Assembly (NCBI GenBank): GCA_029204225.1
Contig: CM055101.1
Coordinates: 57,848,920-57,912,919 of the forward strand
DNA length: 64,000 bases
Origin: Diphasiastrum complanatum
Taxonomy: Eukaryota > Streptophyta > Lycopodiopsida > Lycopodiales > Lycopodiaceae
Direction of reading: 5' to 3'
Of this stretch, positions 1 to 12,163 are shown in pieces. The position numbers and the translations under genes were made by a program. The notes below the pieces were generated by a model. It did not search any database. It was not told the origin of the DNA and was given only the letters and a program-made list of their open reading frames with translations. How positions within the stretch are numbered: position 1 is the stretch's first letter; each line of letters starts with the position of its first letter.

Positions 1-788
1 CTATCCTTATGGCCTTCAACTTCCTGCTAGTCTTAATCTCAACTTGTTCAGACTTCTGATTTTTGCTTAGAAAGTATATTGCATTTCTTTTATGGATGTC
101 AAAAAGTATTTGGCTCCCCCTAAAGAAGCATTGTCCACAGATCCACATGGATCATTATGTACAATGTCTAGCAAATCTTTTGAAATATGAACTTGATTTG
201 ATCTAAATGGTGTTCTATCATATTTCCCTAAAATACAACTTTCACCAACAAGATGACTCTTGTTGCTAAAATAGTCTAGATCATGAACTAATTTCTAACT
301 AGACATGTGCAAAATACTTAAATGATTATTTCTTTTGCAAATTTGGTACATATAGAACATTTGAAAAAAACTCATTTTTCCATTTTGAAATTGGAAACAA
401 ATAGTACTTTTAGACAAATTGTACTATACACTATTGTCATATAGATGTATAAACTTCTTTGTACTATAGGGCTTATATTGTCGGAACCATTCTTTATGAT
501 TGGTTGTGTGCTGACTTGTACCTAAATCAAGATACCAAAATTGGTATTCTTGAATGTCTTCATACGATCCTCCTCAATATTGTCCACTTCTTGAATATCT
601 TCTACAATATTAACTTGTTGCCGGTCAGATTACTTTTTTTTGTTATTGTTGAATTTCTAAATTCTACAATATTGAATCTCATGGTTTGTTCTTTTACAAT
701 ACTTGTAGAACAATTTTCTCTTTGTCTTTGCTCATGCGAACATTGTCCAAAGTATTGCTATTCAAAAGACTTTTCCAAGTTTGATTGA
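1..788 (-). pseudogene. Ty1/copia fragment: gag zinc-knuckle end, protease, integrase start
   Basis: Read on the minus strand, the segment runs from a cysteine/histidine-rich gag tail (about 788-680) through an aspartic protease-like motif DLGTSQHTTN (about 525-490) followed by YSTKKFIHLYDNSV, then to the pre-integrase/integrase start containing CILGKYDRTPF and LLDIVHNDPCGSVD (about 240-110). The active-site triplet reads DLG where copia proteases usually have DSG, and stop codons break the frame in several places, so it is dead. The same family is present near 58.9-59.6 kb, where the protease reads DFGATQHMTNQ. The element runs off the left edge of the window. Confidence 0.7.
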
Positions 789-808
789 TCTTCAAGAGAT
801 CTTGATCA

Positions 809-2593
809 ATGAAGAATATAGGCTTCAAGCAAGAGGTGGATCTTCATCAACATCTCAAGTTGGAGAGGAGGCTATCTTCATCAAAGGCAAATTCAAGGGC
901 AAAAGCAAAAGTAACTAGTCTAAATGGCAAGATCAAGTGGATGCTTCTTCAAATGGCAAAAAGAAAGATAGATCAAAGTTCAAGTGCTTCTATTGTAGAA
1001 TTTTCCACAAGGATCAAGTGCTTAAGGAATGATAATGGTGGTGAGTACATATCTACCAAGTTCAAGGCCTTTTGTGATGAGCATGGAATCAAGAGGGAGT
1101 ATACAACACCAAGGACTCCACAATAAAATGGAGTGGCTGAAAGGAAGAATAGGAATTTATGTGAAAGTGCTAAAGCCACGAGGGTAAGTACTAATCTTGA
1201 TAAACCATTTTGGGATCAAGCTTTGTTGTGTGAAAATTTCTTTTGCAATAGGTGGTTGAGTGCTATTGTGGATGGAAGGACACCTTTTGAGATGTTATTC
1301 AAGAGGAGGCCGAGTGTCAACTTTCTAAACTTTTGGATGAACATGTTATGTCAAATAACTCTTGATGATAGGACCAAGGAGGATCCATCTTCAAGGAAAG
1401 GAATTTGTGTTGGATATAGTGAGGTGAGTAAAGCCTACAAGGTTTACATTCCTTATACTAACAGAGTGATTGTTGGTAAAGATGTCATTTTTGATGAGGG
1501 GACATTCCAAAAGTGTCTGCAAGCATTATTGATGGTGATGTGGATGGATCTAACATTCTTGATGTTGATGTAAAGGATACTACTTTAGATGGTAATGATG
1601 CTGGTAGTAGTTTTTGGAAGTTATGTTGCTTTCCTAACCTCTTTTGATGAATCTACAAGTGTAGATGAAGCAAGGAAAGAAGAGGAGTGCCTCCAAGCAA
1701 CGGATATTGAGTATCAAGCTCTTATGAAGAATGGAACATGGAGATTGGGTGGAGTTACCTAAGGACAAGAAAGCTATTGGATGCAAATGGATCTTCAAGG
1801 TGAAGACAAACCAAGATGGATCTATCAACAAGTACAAGGCAAGGTTAGTGGCAAAAGGATATGCTCAAGAACAAGGGATTGACTATGATGAGACCTTTGC
1901 ACCTGTGGCAAAGATGGTAAGCATTCGAGTCATCATCTTACTTGATACACTTTATGCATGGGATCCATGGCAATTGGACATTACAAAAGCTTTTTTGAAT
2001 GGTGATCTTGAGGAGGAAGTGTACATGGAGCAACCCGAGAGCTACATTTCTTCTACAAAGTCAAATCATGTGTGTGTAGCTACTACAAAAGAGTTTGTAT
2101 GGTCTTAAGCAAGCACCAAGGAGTTGGTATGCTAAGCTCAATACTTTTTTACTCTCTCAAGGCTTTGTAATGAGTGAGTATGATCATTCACTTTATTATA
2201 GGTTTGCTGGAATCGTTGTTACGATCTTGCTAATCCATGTGGATGATATCATCTTGAGTGGTGGAAACAATCAAGATGTGGAGGATATCAAGATTGCTCT
2301 TAAGAAGGAATTTCAGGTGCATGATCTTGGTAACTTGCATTATATTTTGGGAATAGAAGTCATTACTTTCATTTGTCAAGAGAAGTATGCTAATGCTATT
2401 CTAGAAATATTTCATATGGTAGATGCAAAAGCTTGTGGTACACCTATGGAGTCTCATGTATAGCTAACTATAAGAGGTAGTGAGAGATCCTGCAAGGACA
2501 TTACTCTCTATAGAAAGGTAGTTGGTTCACTCATCTATCTAGCTATTACTAGACCAGATCTAAGCTATTGTGTTGGAATATTGAGTCAATTCA
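809..2593 (+). pseudogene. Ty1/copia pol remnant with gag fused to integrase
   Basis: The segment starts in the lysine-rich gag tail and zinc-knuckle region (809-1000) and passes directly into the integrase core (RNDNGGEYIS at about 1027). The end of gag, the protease and the start of integrase are therefore missing. Integrase continues to AERKNR after an in-frame TAA at 1123-1125. A frame break near 1570 is followed by RT (1731-2463) with CKWIFKVKTNQDGSINKYKARLVAKGYAQ-type motifs and a catalytic HVDD at about 2240, where copia normally has YVDD. The RNase H-proximal part (LSQFM) is cut at 2593 by the LTR of another element. Several stops and frameshifts make it non-functional. Confidence 0.85.
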
Positions 2594-3210
2594 TGCTAAA
2601 TTCACACGTGTGGGATGCCCTACACATGTACTTTTGATCTCCTAAGCCCAATAATACCATAAAGATCAGACTAGCATCGGTTGTCAATAGGAAAGCTGAT
2701 CATACAAGAAATATTATTGTGTTACAAGCAATATCTGTCAAAAAAACATAAGACTAAGCATAATAAATGCCTCAACTTAGCTAGAGAGAGAAAATAGAAA
2801 GCACAAAACTCGTGTAGAGAGAGAGGGCACAAAGAGCTTGTCTCCAAATTTGCATTACACACAAATTTCATCATTTTCTCAATGAGAGTACATCACATAT
2901 ATATATATATATCCATGGACTTTTCCCTTCTTTGAGTTGAATTGGAGTTGTGAATCCACCTCTCAAGCTATCTAGACTTATTCAAGCCACCTCACTATGC
3001 CTATTTGTGCCACCTAGTCTTTTCATGCATTCAATGTGGCATGTAAAGTACAAATGGCAATTCCTATGGTAGGTCAAGTTTCTACTTCTACCTACCTTGA
3101 ATATTTCATTCTAAGATGGGTCTTTACTAAGCCAAAAGAGCTTAATTCATCTTTGGCATTTTTAGGACCCCTACTTACAACATTAGATAGATTTTTCCAA
3201 TATTTTGACA
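2594..3210 (-). repeat. Copia LTR (3' LTR of the minus-strand element to its right)
   Basis: On the minus strand the repeat opens with TGTCAAAATATTGG at 3210, directly after a purine-rich GGAGGAG tract, and closes with AATTTAGCA at 2594. It is about 617 bp long. A closely related LTR in the other orientation lies at 14047-14659. Its last 20 bp hold the palindrome CACACGTGTG (2603-2612), and a TATATATATATA run at about 2899-2911 fits a promoter core. It interrupts the plus-strand copia RNase H region, so this element arrived later. Confidence 0.75.
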
Positions 3211-5131
3211 CTCCTCCTAAAAATGTATCTAATGTGGATCAAGCATCGATCTTCAGATAAGACCAAGATTAGACCTATGCTTTGAGAAGGCACTTTCTCA
3301 AAGTGGCTTTGTGAGAAGATCAGCAATACACGAAGATGTGTCGACATGTTCTAAGTTGATTTCACCTCCAATGAGCTTTTCCCTTACAAAATGGTGTGCC
3401 ACTTCTATATGCTTGTTTTTTCCATGAAAAATAGGATTGTTTGCAAGAGCTTGTGCTGATATGTTGTCACATTTGATCAAGGGAAGATCATCCTCTTTGA
3501 TGCACTTTAGCTCCATGATTAACCTCTTGATCCAAAGCACCTCTTTAGTTGTTGTAGTGAGTGCTTTGTACTCGGCCTCACAAGATAGAGATATGGTATC
3601 TTGCTTCTTTGAAAGCCAAGACACAAGATTGCCTCCAAGAAAGATAGTATATGCATTAATGGACTTCTGATCCATTTTATCACTTGCAAAATTGGAATCT
3701 GAATAGCCAACAATGGGTAGATCTTCATTCTTGTACAATAAACCATAATCTTGAGTAGAAGATACATATCTTGGAACTCTCTTGGCCATCTTCCAATGTT
3801 GGATCTTGGGATCTTGCATAAACTGACTCAATTTGTGCACACAATAGCTCAAATCGGGTCTAGTGATGGTAAGCCAAATTAAAGAGCTTATAAGACTCCT
3901 ATAAAGTGTGATGATTTCGAAGGATCTTTCATCACCTTTAATAGGATCTTTTACATGTTGCTCGATGGGAGTATCTATGCCATTACAATTTTGCATATTG
4001 AATTTTCTCAATATAGAAAAGACATATCTAGATTGACAAATAAAAGCATACTCTTCATGAAAATCAATCTCAAGGCCTAAAATGTAATGGATCTCTCCTA
4101 GATCTTGCATTTTAAATTCTCTTCTGAACGCATCTTTAGTTTCTTGAACTAGCATCAAACAACTTCACATCTACATAGATTAGAAGAATGACAATATTAC
4201 TACCATCAAACTTTAAGTACATAGAAGGATCTTAGTCACTAAGCACAAATCCTAATGAAAGTGGCAAGTTGTTGAGTCTTGAATACCATGATCTAGGTGC
4301 TTGCTTCAAGACATAAAGACTTCTAAATAGCAAACACACCTTAGATTTATCCTTGATAAATCCTTGAGGTTGTTCCATGTATATCTCCTCCTCAAGATAG
4401 CCATTCAAAAAAGCATTGGAGACATCAAGTTGAAACAGTTTTCGCTTAAAAAATAAGGCAAGAGAGATTATGATTCTTATTGTCACCATATTTGCTACAG
4501 GAGCAAAGGTTTCTTCATAGTCAAGGCCATATATTTGTGCAAAGACTTTAGCACATGATCTTGTCTTGTACTTGTTGATGGAGCCATCATGATTGTACTT
4601 GATCTTGAACACCCACTTGCATCCAATGATATGCATGTTAGGTGGTGGATCCACTAGCTCCCATGTGTGGTTGGTGATCAAGGCATCATATTCAATCTTC
4701 ATGGCCTCATACCACTCGGTATTGATGGCTCCTTGGAAATCTTTGGGCTCCTCATGAGAAACAAAATAAGCATAAGTGGAATCAAGATCCACTTGTTTTC
4801 CTTTGTCGTAATAAGTGAGTCCCTTAGGCTCGGATCTCTCCCTCATGGATCTTCTAGGAGTGAAAATCCAAGGACTTCCATCTTCAAATCTCGACTCCTC
4901 CATATGTTGATTGTCTTCAATAACAAAAGTTGATAGATTTTGAGGTTGCTTGATCTCGGCCCCTCCAAGATTGGACTTTCCTTCTTCATGAAAAACTACA
5001 TCTCTACTATCAATTACTTTAGAAGTAGAGATTAGGCCAAAAGTAACATTTGATGTGGCTTGAGATAGCTTAGGCTTTATACATGTGTCAAGATTAGGTT
5101 GGATATGTGACCCATCCTTATGTGTTGGCAT
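3211..5131 (-). pseudogene. Ty1/copia RT-RNase H remnant (same family as 12.2-14.7 kb)
   Basis: Minus-strand copia pol. The block 5131-4232 holds the post-integrase linker (STSKVIDSRDVVFHEE) and the RT start, with CKWVFKIKYNHDGSINKYK, a finger region and LKQAPRSWYSRL. The block 4158-3298 holds the RT end and RNase H with YSDSNFAS, LVSWLSKKQDTISLS and the C-terminal LEHVDTSSCIADLLTKPL. Between them (4231-4159) the YVDD segment is frame-shifted. The integrase and everything 5' of it are missing, and the N-terminal 40 residues of the first block match no copia motif I recognise. The LTR at 2594-3210 is its 3' LTR. Confidence 0.85.
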
Positions 5132-6120
5132 GAGATCTAGTGATCAGTTAAAAGAAAAATTTTCACCAATTTGGTCCAATCAGGTTTGAGCACTCATAAG
5201 TCACTCAACCAATCATATTCAGAGGAGGAAAAAAAGGGGTCCAGTGAAACACAAGCACTCCCTACCTCGAGTTCCTATTAGATTTCTATGTTCTTGAAAG
5301 AGTTTGACCCAAACTTTGTTCATACTTCACCTTTGATTCAATGTTTGATCTAGTTTGAGAGAGATTGGGAGAGCTAGTCAGATTGATCTCACACCTAGGT
5401 GCAAGATCTCATTGGATTCACCTCTTTACAAGCTCTACATGGTGTTTACAACCACCTACTATCCAACTTTATGAAAAAACAATCAAAAATCATGATTTTT
5501 AGCTCTTTTCAATTTTTTCTTCACTATAAAGTGGAAATGCATGACATGAAACTCTTTCTCTAGCACATGCAAACCAATTTACAGAATTATAGGCATCTAA
5601 TTATCTGATCTTGATAGATTTTGGTTCTTACTATGTATTTTGTGTCAAAAAGCATGAAAAACCAAGCAATTTTGACCAAAACATAGCCTAGAATCATAAA
5701 TAATTGGAAGATCTGGCATGCATCATTAATTTCATCCCTAATATAAAAATACACTTGCTAAAAATTCAGATCTACACAAGATTTGAGCTACACAAGAAAA
5801 AACTTCAAAAAAGCAACACAAATTGGCTTTCTAAGACAATTCACCATAAATCACAAAAAAAATCTACAAAACTATTCATGGTTCCTTATGCACCCAAGTA
5901 AATATAATACTGAGCCTTATTTGATGTACTGCTAGCTTTACTTTGGTAAGATGTCAACAAAGTGATCAATAAAAAAATATTTGTTTTGTAGGCTCATTGG
6001 AGTTTAAATATGATCTCCATGGCCAGCCACTATTGTGGATGGGGTGGTGAAACATGTATGTTTAAAAATGAATTCTTGTGAAAATAGTCTCAAAAGTTTT
6101 GATAAACAACTTCTTATGAT
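5132..6120. other. Non-coding, LTR-like sequence
   Basis: No supportable gene. The stretch is AT-rich and carries a purine run (5221-5240). A 26-bp segment at 5256-5281 recurs as a perfect inverted copy at 29522-29547, which suggests a shared piece of an LTR or untranslated leader. Confidence 0.4.
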
Positions 6121-6226
6121 CCTTGAAGTATTACCAACTTCAGTCACATCTGTGGCCAGACCAAGAATAATATCAATCAAGGTATCATCGTTAGTGATGA
6201 ATGTATTCAAAATTTTATTTAGATAA

Positions 6227-6753
6227 ACCTTATATGAAACTGTATTCAAAATTTTATTTCGATAGACCTTATATTTGTTTTCGATGCACAAACTCCCCAA
6301 AAACAAGATGCATTTAGTTGCAGGTGGTTTAAGTTCTATAATGCAATGATATTTTTTGAGTGGTATAATTTTCAACAAGACACGGTTGATATCGAGCAAG
6401 TAAGCATCATGATCCTTCTTGTTTTTTACTTTATATATTTTTCATTATGAATGCAACTGTATTTCTCAACCTAATGTTGTGTTTGTTTGCAGTTCTCGCT
6501 TGGTGTGTACGCATGTAATGAAGTGTATAAGTTCAAACAAGATTTAATCAACCTCATCCTTTCAAAGGCGATTATATGTGATCCTAGAAATGATAAGGTT
6601 GATTTAGAAGCAAGGTCAAAATTAGAAGCCCTTTCTCCTGATGTCGCTATTATGAATCACAAAGGTGTTGTATTTTATAATGAGATATCTACTATTAAAG
6701 AAGAGATCAAGCTGATGGAGCACACACCAAAGAAACAGAGGAAGCCAACATAG
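6227..6753 (+). CDS. Unrecognised two-exon gene remnant
   Basis: I do not recognise the product. An open frame runs from just after a TAG at about 6220 to 6399, and a second from 6493 to a stop at 6751-6753. The two are separated by a 93-bp segment that begins GTAAGC (6400) and ends TTTGTTTGCAG (6492). Joining at these sites keeps the frame exactly (phase 0: last codons GAG CAA, next codon TTC). Exon 1 is aromatic-rich (DAFSCRWFKFYN, FFEWYNFQQD). Exon 2 is charged, ends KKQRKPT and may be a C-terminus. A 36-bp stretch containing GTATTCAAAATTTTATTT is duplicated in tandem at about 6202-6275, and the upstream copy carries the stop. The start codon is not identified. It could be an old gene or part of a DNA transposon. 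Confidence 0.35.
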
Positions 6754-6936
6754 CCACAAGAAAAAAATAGTCAAATCTAAAGACCATAGTGAACTGAAGC
6801 ATAGTTTGTAAAAAAAGCCCAACGTTCGGGGCTCATTTTTATTAATATAAAAATCTTGAACATTGTACTACATTTATTTTCATGATCTCATGTGCTTGCT
6901 TTTGTATATTATGGCTCTTCTATCACCTTGATCATC

Positions 6937-7522
6937 GTACCTAGATCTTTGCATTTTGTAAATTGTTCTTGTCTTTTTCGTATCTACAAATGAAAAAATG
7001 TTTGATTAAAGACTGCATAAAACATAACTTACCAGTTTCTCATGGACAATGAACCTAAAGTATTTTGGAAGCTCGTATTGTAATAAGACAAGCTCTGTTC
7101 AGATATAGTGAAGGCTCCTGTCTTCTTCAACTGCAATAGTAGCAATGAGTTCATCATTGTATGTAATGTCACTCTACTTTCTATCAATGTGTTCATCTTG
7201 TTCCATGTCTTGATCTAATGGTATCTGTGTTGTACCATCTTTTTTCATCTTTGATAGTTGAAATTAAGACTCAACGTTTGTCTTTGAATTTAATATCAAA
7301 AGCAAATGGAGTCTTTTTTTTTATTTGACAATCTATATCTTAATTTGATTTATGGTTCCAACCTTGGTCCATAAGTTCTGACAATATATCATCTGACAAA
7401 TCCTTACAAACAAATAATGTCGGTGTTCTATGCACAATTGTAGTCGAAAAAAAATCAACAAATACATTCAAAGAAATAAACCAACTTAATCGAACATTTT
7501 TGGACCCCATACTTATTTTCAT
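6937..7522 (-). other. Possible decayed minus-strand gene remnant
   Basis: Reading minus, 7522-7340 is an open frame with LFVCKDLSDDILSELMDQGW. After a frame break, 7250-7033 gives a mostly open acidic stretch (QIPLDQDMEQDEHI and, later, ELPKYFRFIVHEKL) ending at a GTAAGT donor at 7032-7027. An acceptor TTTCATTTGTAG ends at 6984, and the next open stretch begins IRKRQEQFTKCKDLG. The implied intron is only 49 bp, which is short for a plant, and one internal stop is present. I do not recognise the product. It may be unrelated to the plus-strand remnant at 6.2-6.8 kb. Confidence 0.22.
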
Positions 7523-7599
7523 AGAATTTTTTACATTAGTAAAGAGCTTGCATCGAAATGATTTGAAACAATGTTGTCAAGAGTAATCCATTCTTCACT

Positions 7600-7934
7600 A
7601 TCCAAGCTTGGAAGTGTAAGGGCCTCAAGGTTTCCAAATCTTCCATGCGTATCTAGAATGTAAAGTGATTCATGTCAAGAATTAGATATGCAACATCAAG
7701 CATTCACCACAAGCAATCACCAAAAGAAGACGGAAGAAGAACACACACTATCACTCTATCACTCTAACACATACAAAATGTAAAATGTACAAATAAACCT
7801 TGAACTCTGATAGAGAGAGAAAACCTATGAGTAGACTAACAGACTAGCCTACGGCTACTGACAACTGGTCACAACTATCAACATTAATGTACATCGTAAA
7901 CAGTAACAATAAATTTCATCATTGATTTCTAACA
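7600..7934 (-). repeat. Probable copia 3' LTR (minus orientation)
   Basis: On the minus strand a purine-rich CATTGAGGGAGAG tract is followed at 7934 by TGTTAGAAATCAATGATG, the usual polypurine tract/LTR junction of plant copia elements. It lies 3' of the minus-strand copia RNase H ending near 8147. The far end of the LTR is not clear, so the left coordinate is approximate. Confidence 0.5.
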
Positions 7935-8146
7935 CTCTCCCTCAATGATAAAATTACATTCTTCTATTCCTAATAGAGTACAAAACCTCTCAAATTTACA
8001 TCTACCTAATGACTTAGTAAAAATATCTACCATTTAATCTTCAGATTTACAAAAAACAAGATCAATGGCTCCATCAAGAATTTTCTCTCAAACAAAATGG
8101 TAGTGTATTTCAATGTGCATAACACTGGATTTTTGGCAAGGTGAAT

Positions 8147-9846
8147 TCAACTTTGATTATCGCAAGATATAGTAGTCGCATCCACCTGTGGTTGACCTAG
8201 ATCCACAATCAATCTTCGTAACCATACTGCTTCTTGTGTAGCATTGTCGAGTGCTCGATATTCAGCTTCCGTCGATGATAAGATTACTGTAGGTTGCTTT
8301 TTGCTGCTCCATGAAATTGTAGTTGTAGCATAACTGAATGTATGACCATTGGTAGGTCTTTTGTCATCAATATTACCTGCCCAATTGGCATCTGTATAAC
8401 CTACCAACACTGGCGCTTCAGGCTGATCATACTTCAAACCAAAATTCAATGTCCCTCAAATGTATCTGAGAATACGTTTAGTAGACTTCCAATGTGCTTG
8501 ACTAGGATCTTGCATAAATTGACTAACAACACTAACAACATAAGAAATATCAGGTCGTGTGTGTGTCAAATAAATCAAACTACCCACCAACTATCTATAT
8601 AAATAAGCATCCACTTTCTTAGATTCATCATATGAAGTAAGCTTCATATTGACATCCATAGGTGTACTCATGCATATTTGAACTTATAAAGCAAATCTCA
8701 TGCATATTTGCTTTGTGTAAGAAAGACCATGTCTTCCTTTTGCCATACTTCAATGCCAAGACAATAGTGCATCAATCCTAGATCAGTCATGTCAAAAGCA
8801 TTGGAAATATCTGATTTGATTTCATCGATTAACTTCTCATTACTTCTTGTAATAATCAAATCATCCACGTACAAGACAGTGAATACTATATCTGAATCTT
8901 GCATTAGAATGTAAAGATTAGGATCAACATCACTCTTTATCATTCCTCTTTGCTTGAAGTGTTCATCAATGCAAGAGTACCATGCCCGTGGGGCTTGCTT
9001 CAATCCATAAATGGATTTGTTGAGCTTACAAACAAGATGCTCTCTCCCTGACTCAACATATTTTTGCACTCCATTAAGAAAAGCAGATTTAACATCCATT
9101 TGTTGGATCTTCCAACCATAGAAAGCAGAAATAGCAATGATAGAACGTATAGTCACCATCTTAGCTACGGGTGCGAAGGTTTCCTCAAAATCGATACCTT
9201 CTTGTTGCTCAAATCCTCTCGCAACCAATCATAATTTGTACTTGTTGAGTTGCCCATCTGCTCCATATTTGATCTTATAAATCCATTTGCAAGTGATAGG
9301 CTTCTTACCATCAGGTAGCTCAACCAAATTCCATGTCCTCTTTTTCAACATGGCTTCCATTTCTGTTTCCGTAGCTGCACGCCACTCCTTGTGCTCCTTT
9401 GCTTCATAAAAAATGTTTGGTTCTTGAGCCTTGAGCACAAAGCCCATCAAGACTAGATTCATCTCTAATCTTGCAGGAGGTTTTCGATTTCTACTTGGTC
9501 TTCTAAAGTCTCCCTGCTCACTTGATTTGGGAGTATCTCCCTTATTAGCATCACTTGTTATTGACAAGTATCACTTAGGCACTCTCCTAGGAGTCTCATT
9601 ATTAACCATGTCTTTTTCAATTGGCTCTTTTATATCGACACCATCTTCTTCCTTCACTTGCACTTTAGCTTTATCATCAAAGAGATCAATTGTCAATTTT
9701 ATCTGGTCATTTTGACCCATCTCATCAAAAGTAGCATCTCTGAAAATCACGATCTTTTGTGCATCTGTGTCATACATCCTATATGCCTTGTCGGGGTCTT
9801 CATAGCCTTCAGGTCCGTGCCACCACAATCCGCAACAACACTGCAA
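8147..9846 (-). pseudogene. Ty1/copia integrase-end, RT and RNase H remnant
   Basis: Minus strand, in order: integrase C-terminal segment (YRMYDTDAQKIVIFRDATFDE, 9846-9571), linker and RT start (CKWIYKIKYGADGQLNKYKL, 9567-9229), RT body with VARGFEQQEGIDFEETFAPVAKM, LKQAPRAWY and an intact YVDD (9228-8698), and RNase H (GYTDANWAGNIDDKR, SSTEAEYRALDNATQEAVWLRRL, 8449-8147). Frame breaks lie at about 9570, 9229 and 8698-8450. The family differs from the copia elements at 3-5 kb. Nothing recognisable as gag, protease or integrase core is present above 9846. Confidence 0.85.
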
Positions 9847-9989
9847 TCCGCAACCTACAAAACCATCAATTCAAACTTGCGACGACCCATAGTTTTGCGA
9901 CGCTTCTATTTTGCTCTCAAAGTGGAGTAAATGTATATAGAACCATGCTAGGCCATCAATCCACGAATATGTTGTTAGAAATCCAGTTT

Positions 9990-10273
9990 CAAATAATAAT
10001 AAGGTTTGGATCAGTGACATGGCAAATATGACTTTTAAAAACGAAGCATGTTTGGAAAGTACACTTGGGATAGTAACTGGCCTAAACAATATCAGAGAAA
10101 ACACGGATTGCTGAGGTGTCTTTAAAAAACAGAAAAGAAACATTTTGACGTGGATTGATGACATGGACGAAGCTCGAGAGGTTCTTTCAAGAGACATTCA
10201 AGTGTTTCAAAGTCAGGTCTCTATGGTCAGTGAGAAGTAAGCTCAGTTTGCTCGCTCATACTCTATTACTAAA
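9990..10273 (+). other. Possible exon of an unrecognised gene
   Basis: A mostly open plus-strand frame (two stops) gives an acidic, helical-looking sequence (ILTWIDDMDEAREVLSRDIQ) and ends at a perfect donor GTAAGT at 10274. No acceptor or partner exon could be placed, because the next 600 bp is AT-rich and filled by an (AT)n tract. No family is recognised. It may be chance. Confidence 0.2.
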
Positions 10274-10618
10274 GTAAGTTACTTTTAGATATAATCTAGA
10301 TCATGTCTGTGAGATTACATATATACTTTTATGTTTAATGTAATTGAAATAGTCAATTCATACGGACATTTTTATAAGATGCATGTATTTATCAAATATT
10401 GTAGTGTAACTTTAAAATGAAATTTACATATGTATGTCAGTTGTATATATAAATATGAATATAGATATATTAATGTAATACCCATCAATATGCATATACA
10501 TATATATATATATATAAGATTATATTTTTATATATCTTTTGTTACATATACAATTATATATCTTTTGTTACCGATACAATTATATATATGTGGTATATAC
10601 AAATATATCACTTATATT

Positions 10619-10738
<120 letters not shown>

Positions 10739-10739
10739 G

Positions 10740-11807
10740 CGGTCCCTCTGTGGTCCAATGCGACCTGTGCAGTCCTCCCACCATGGCGGGAGGTTCTGAC
10801 TTCTACGGTCTCTAATGCGGTCCCTAATGCGGTTACTCTTTTGGGGGATGGATCTCTCTAAATCCATGAGGAGATCATTCTGAATTTTTTTACAACATGA
10901 TTAGCATTTCTTTTTACCTTCTTAGCAAGCTATCAGACTTGTAAATTGATGGCAGGTGGCTTATGCTTCTTGTCCATCAAGTTTGAAGCTATTTTGAATT
11001 CTACAAGTCAAGAAATCTATGTTCTCAGTCCATACTGCTTCATAAGACCTGTATGAATGCTTCATGGAAGTATGATTGACCGTTTAAGACTGTTTATAGC
11101 ATCACTTTTGGGCTTGGTGAGGTGTTGCATAGTTTTTGATCAATTGGTCTAGAAAAAGTGCGCCCTACTGCAAATTTTTAGCTTCTATGATCTCACACGT
11201 GTGAGGCCTAGATGGCAAGCGGATGTGGCAAGTGTCTTGATCACTAGGTCTCTCTTTGTTCTGAGCTTTACAGCACCTAATTTGGTGTCCTGTAACCAAA
11301 GATATGGTCATCTGAAATTTTGCAATTTTGCGAGTAAAATTGATAAAATTTGAAATTGTTCTGATTGCATGCTAGCCAATTTCCTAATTTGTGGTACTTT
11401 GCTTGCATGTATTGATTGCATGCTAATTCTCAGAGTGATTCTGACATGCATGAGAGATTTACATTTGTTTTGAGTGGTTATACGCATGTGCTCAGTATAA
11501 GTGGCTAACAATTTTCGTGGAACTAAAATTTACGTAAAATTCTGTAAAGTCAAAAAAAGCAGTTAATGTTGCATGTCATGCATGTTTGATAGACATTAAT
11601 TCAGTAAGATTAGGAATCAAATAGTGAATCGTTTTTTCGATTTCGATTGTCTAAATACTGATAGTATTTTTGACGAATTTTTAAGTTACGTAAATTTTTA
11701 AAAACAAATTTAAAACAAATTCAGTCAGACTTTGGTCAACTGTACTTCACTAATAGTTAATCAAATATTAACTAGTTTTAGTAATTTCCACGAATAAATA
11801 AATCGAG
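10740..11807. other. Non-coding spacer, probably gypsy leader
   Basis: The first 120 bp is unusually GC-rich for the area and repeats ATGCGGTCCCT. The rest is AT-rich with no gene. The position just 5' of a gypsy gag (11808) and the palindrome CACACGTGTG at 11194-11203, also found in LTR ends here, suggest LTR or leader sequence. No clean LTR edge or primer site was seen. Confidence 0.35.
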
Positions 11808-12163
11808 ATGTTCGAAGAAACTTCAAATCAAGCTGCAACTCTAGATGCACCATCGTATATGGTAATTTGCTAGCAGTTGAGTACGGCGCTCAATGATATA
11901 AATAATCAGAATTAGATGAGAGATCAGCAAATGAAAGTTTTTCTAAACCAGGTCAAATTGTTATCTTTGCCCAATTTTGGTTTTCAGCCGAAGATTTATT
12001 CAGGAGAGAAGAAAGAGAAGAAACCTGAAGTCGTCGAAGATTGGCTCGTTAAGTGTAGCGGTTACTTCAGCCTGCATGGAGTTCTAGATGACAAGAAAAT
12101 TGAAAGTGTCATGTTGTTCTTATGTGGTAAAGCGTCATTGTGGTGGCGATATTTACCAGGGAT
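11808..12163 (+). pseudogene. Ty3/gypsy gag fragment
   Basis: A frame from ATG 11808 contains stops near 11873 and 11913. It then reads KPEVVEDWLVKCSGYFSLHG and VMLFLCGKASLWWRYL, the typical gypsy capsid pattern (ED-W-L---YF ... L-G-A--WWR). It is cut at about 12163, where sequence switches abruptly to the minus-strand copia RT. Nothing of the rest of gag or pol follows on this strand. Confidence 0.75.

Noticed and set aside
3437-3670. Open frame antisense to copia RNase H (also at 13497-13820 and 12312-12542)
   Set aside because: Mirror reading of conserved RNase H or RT coding sequence. It repeats because the elements repeat.
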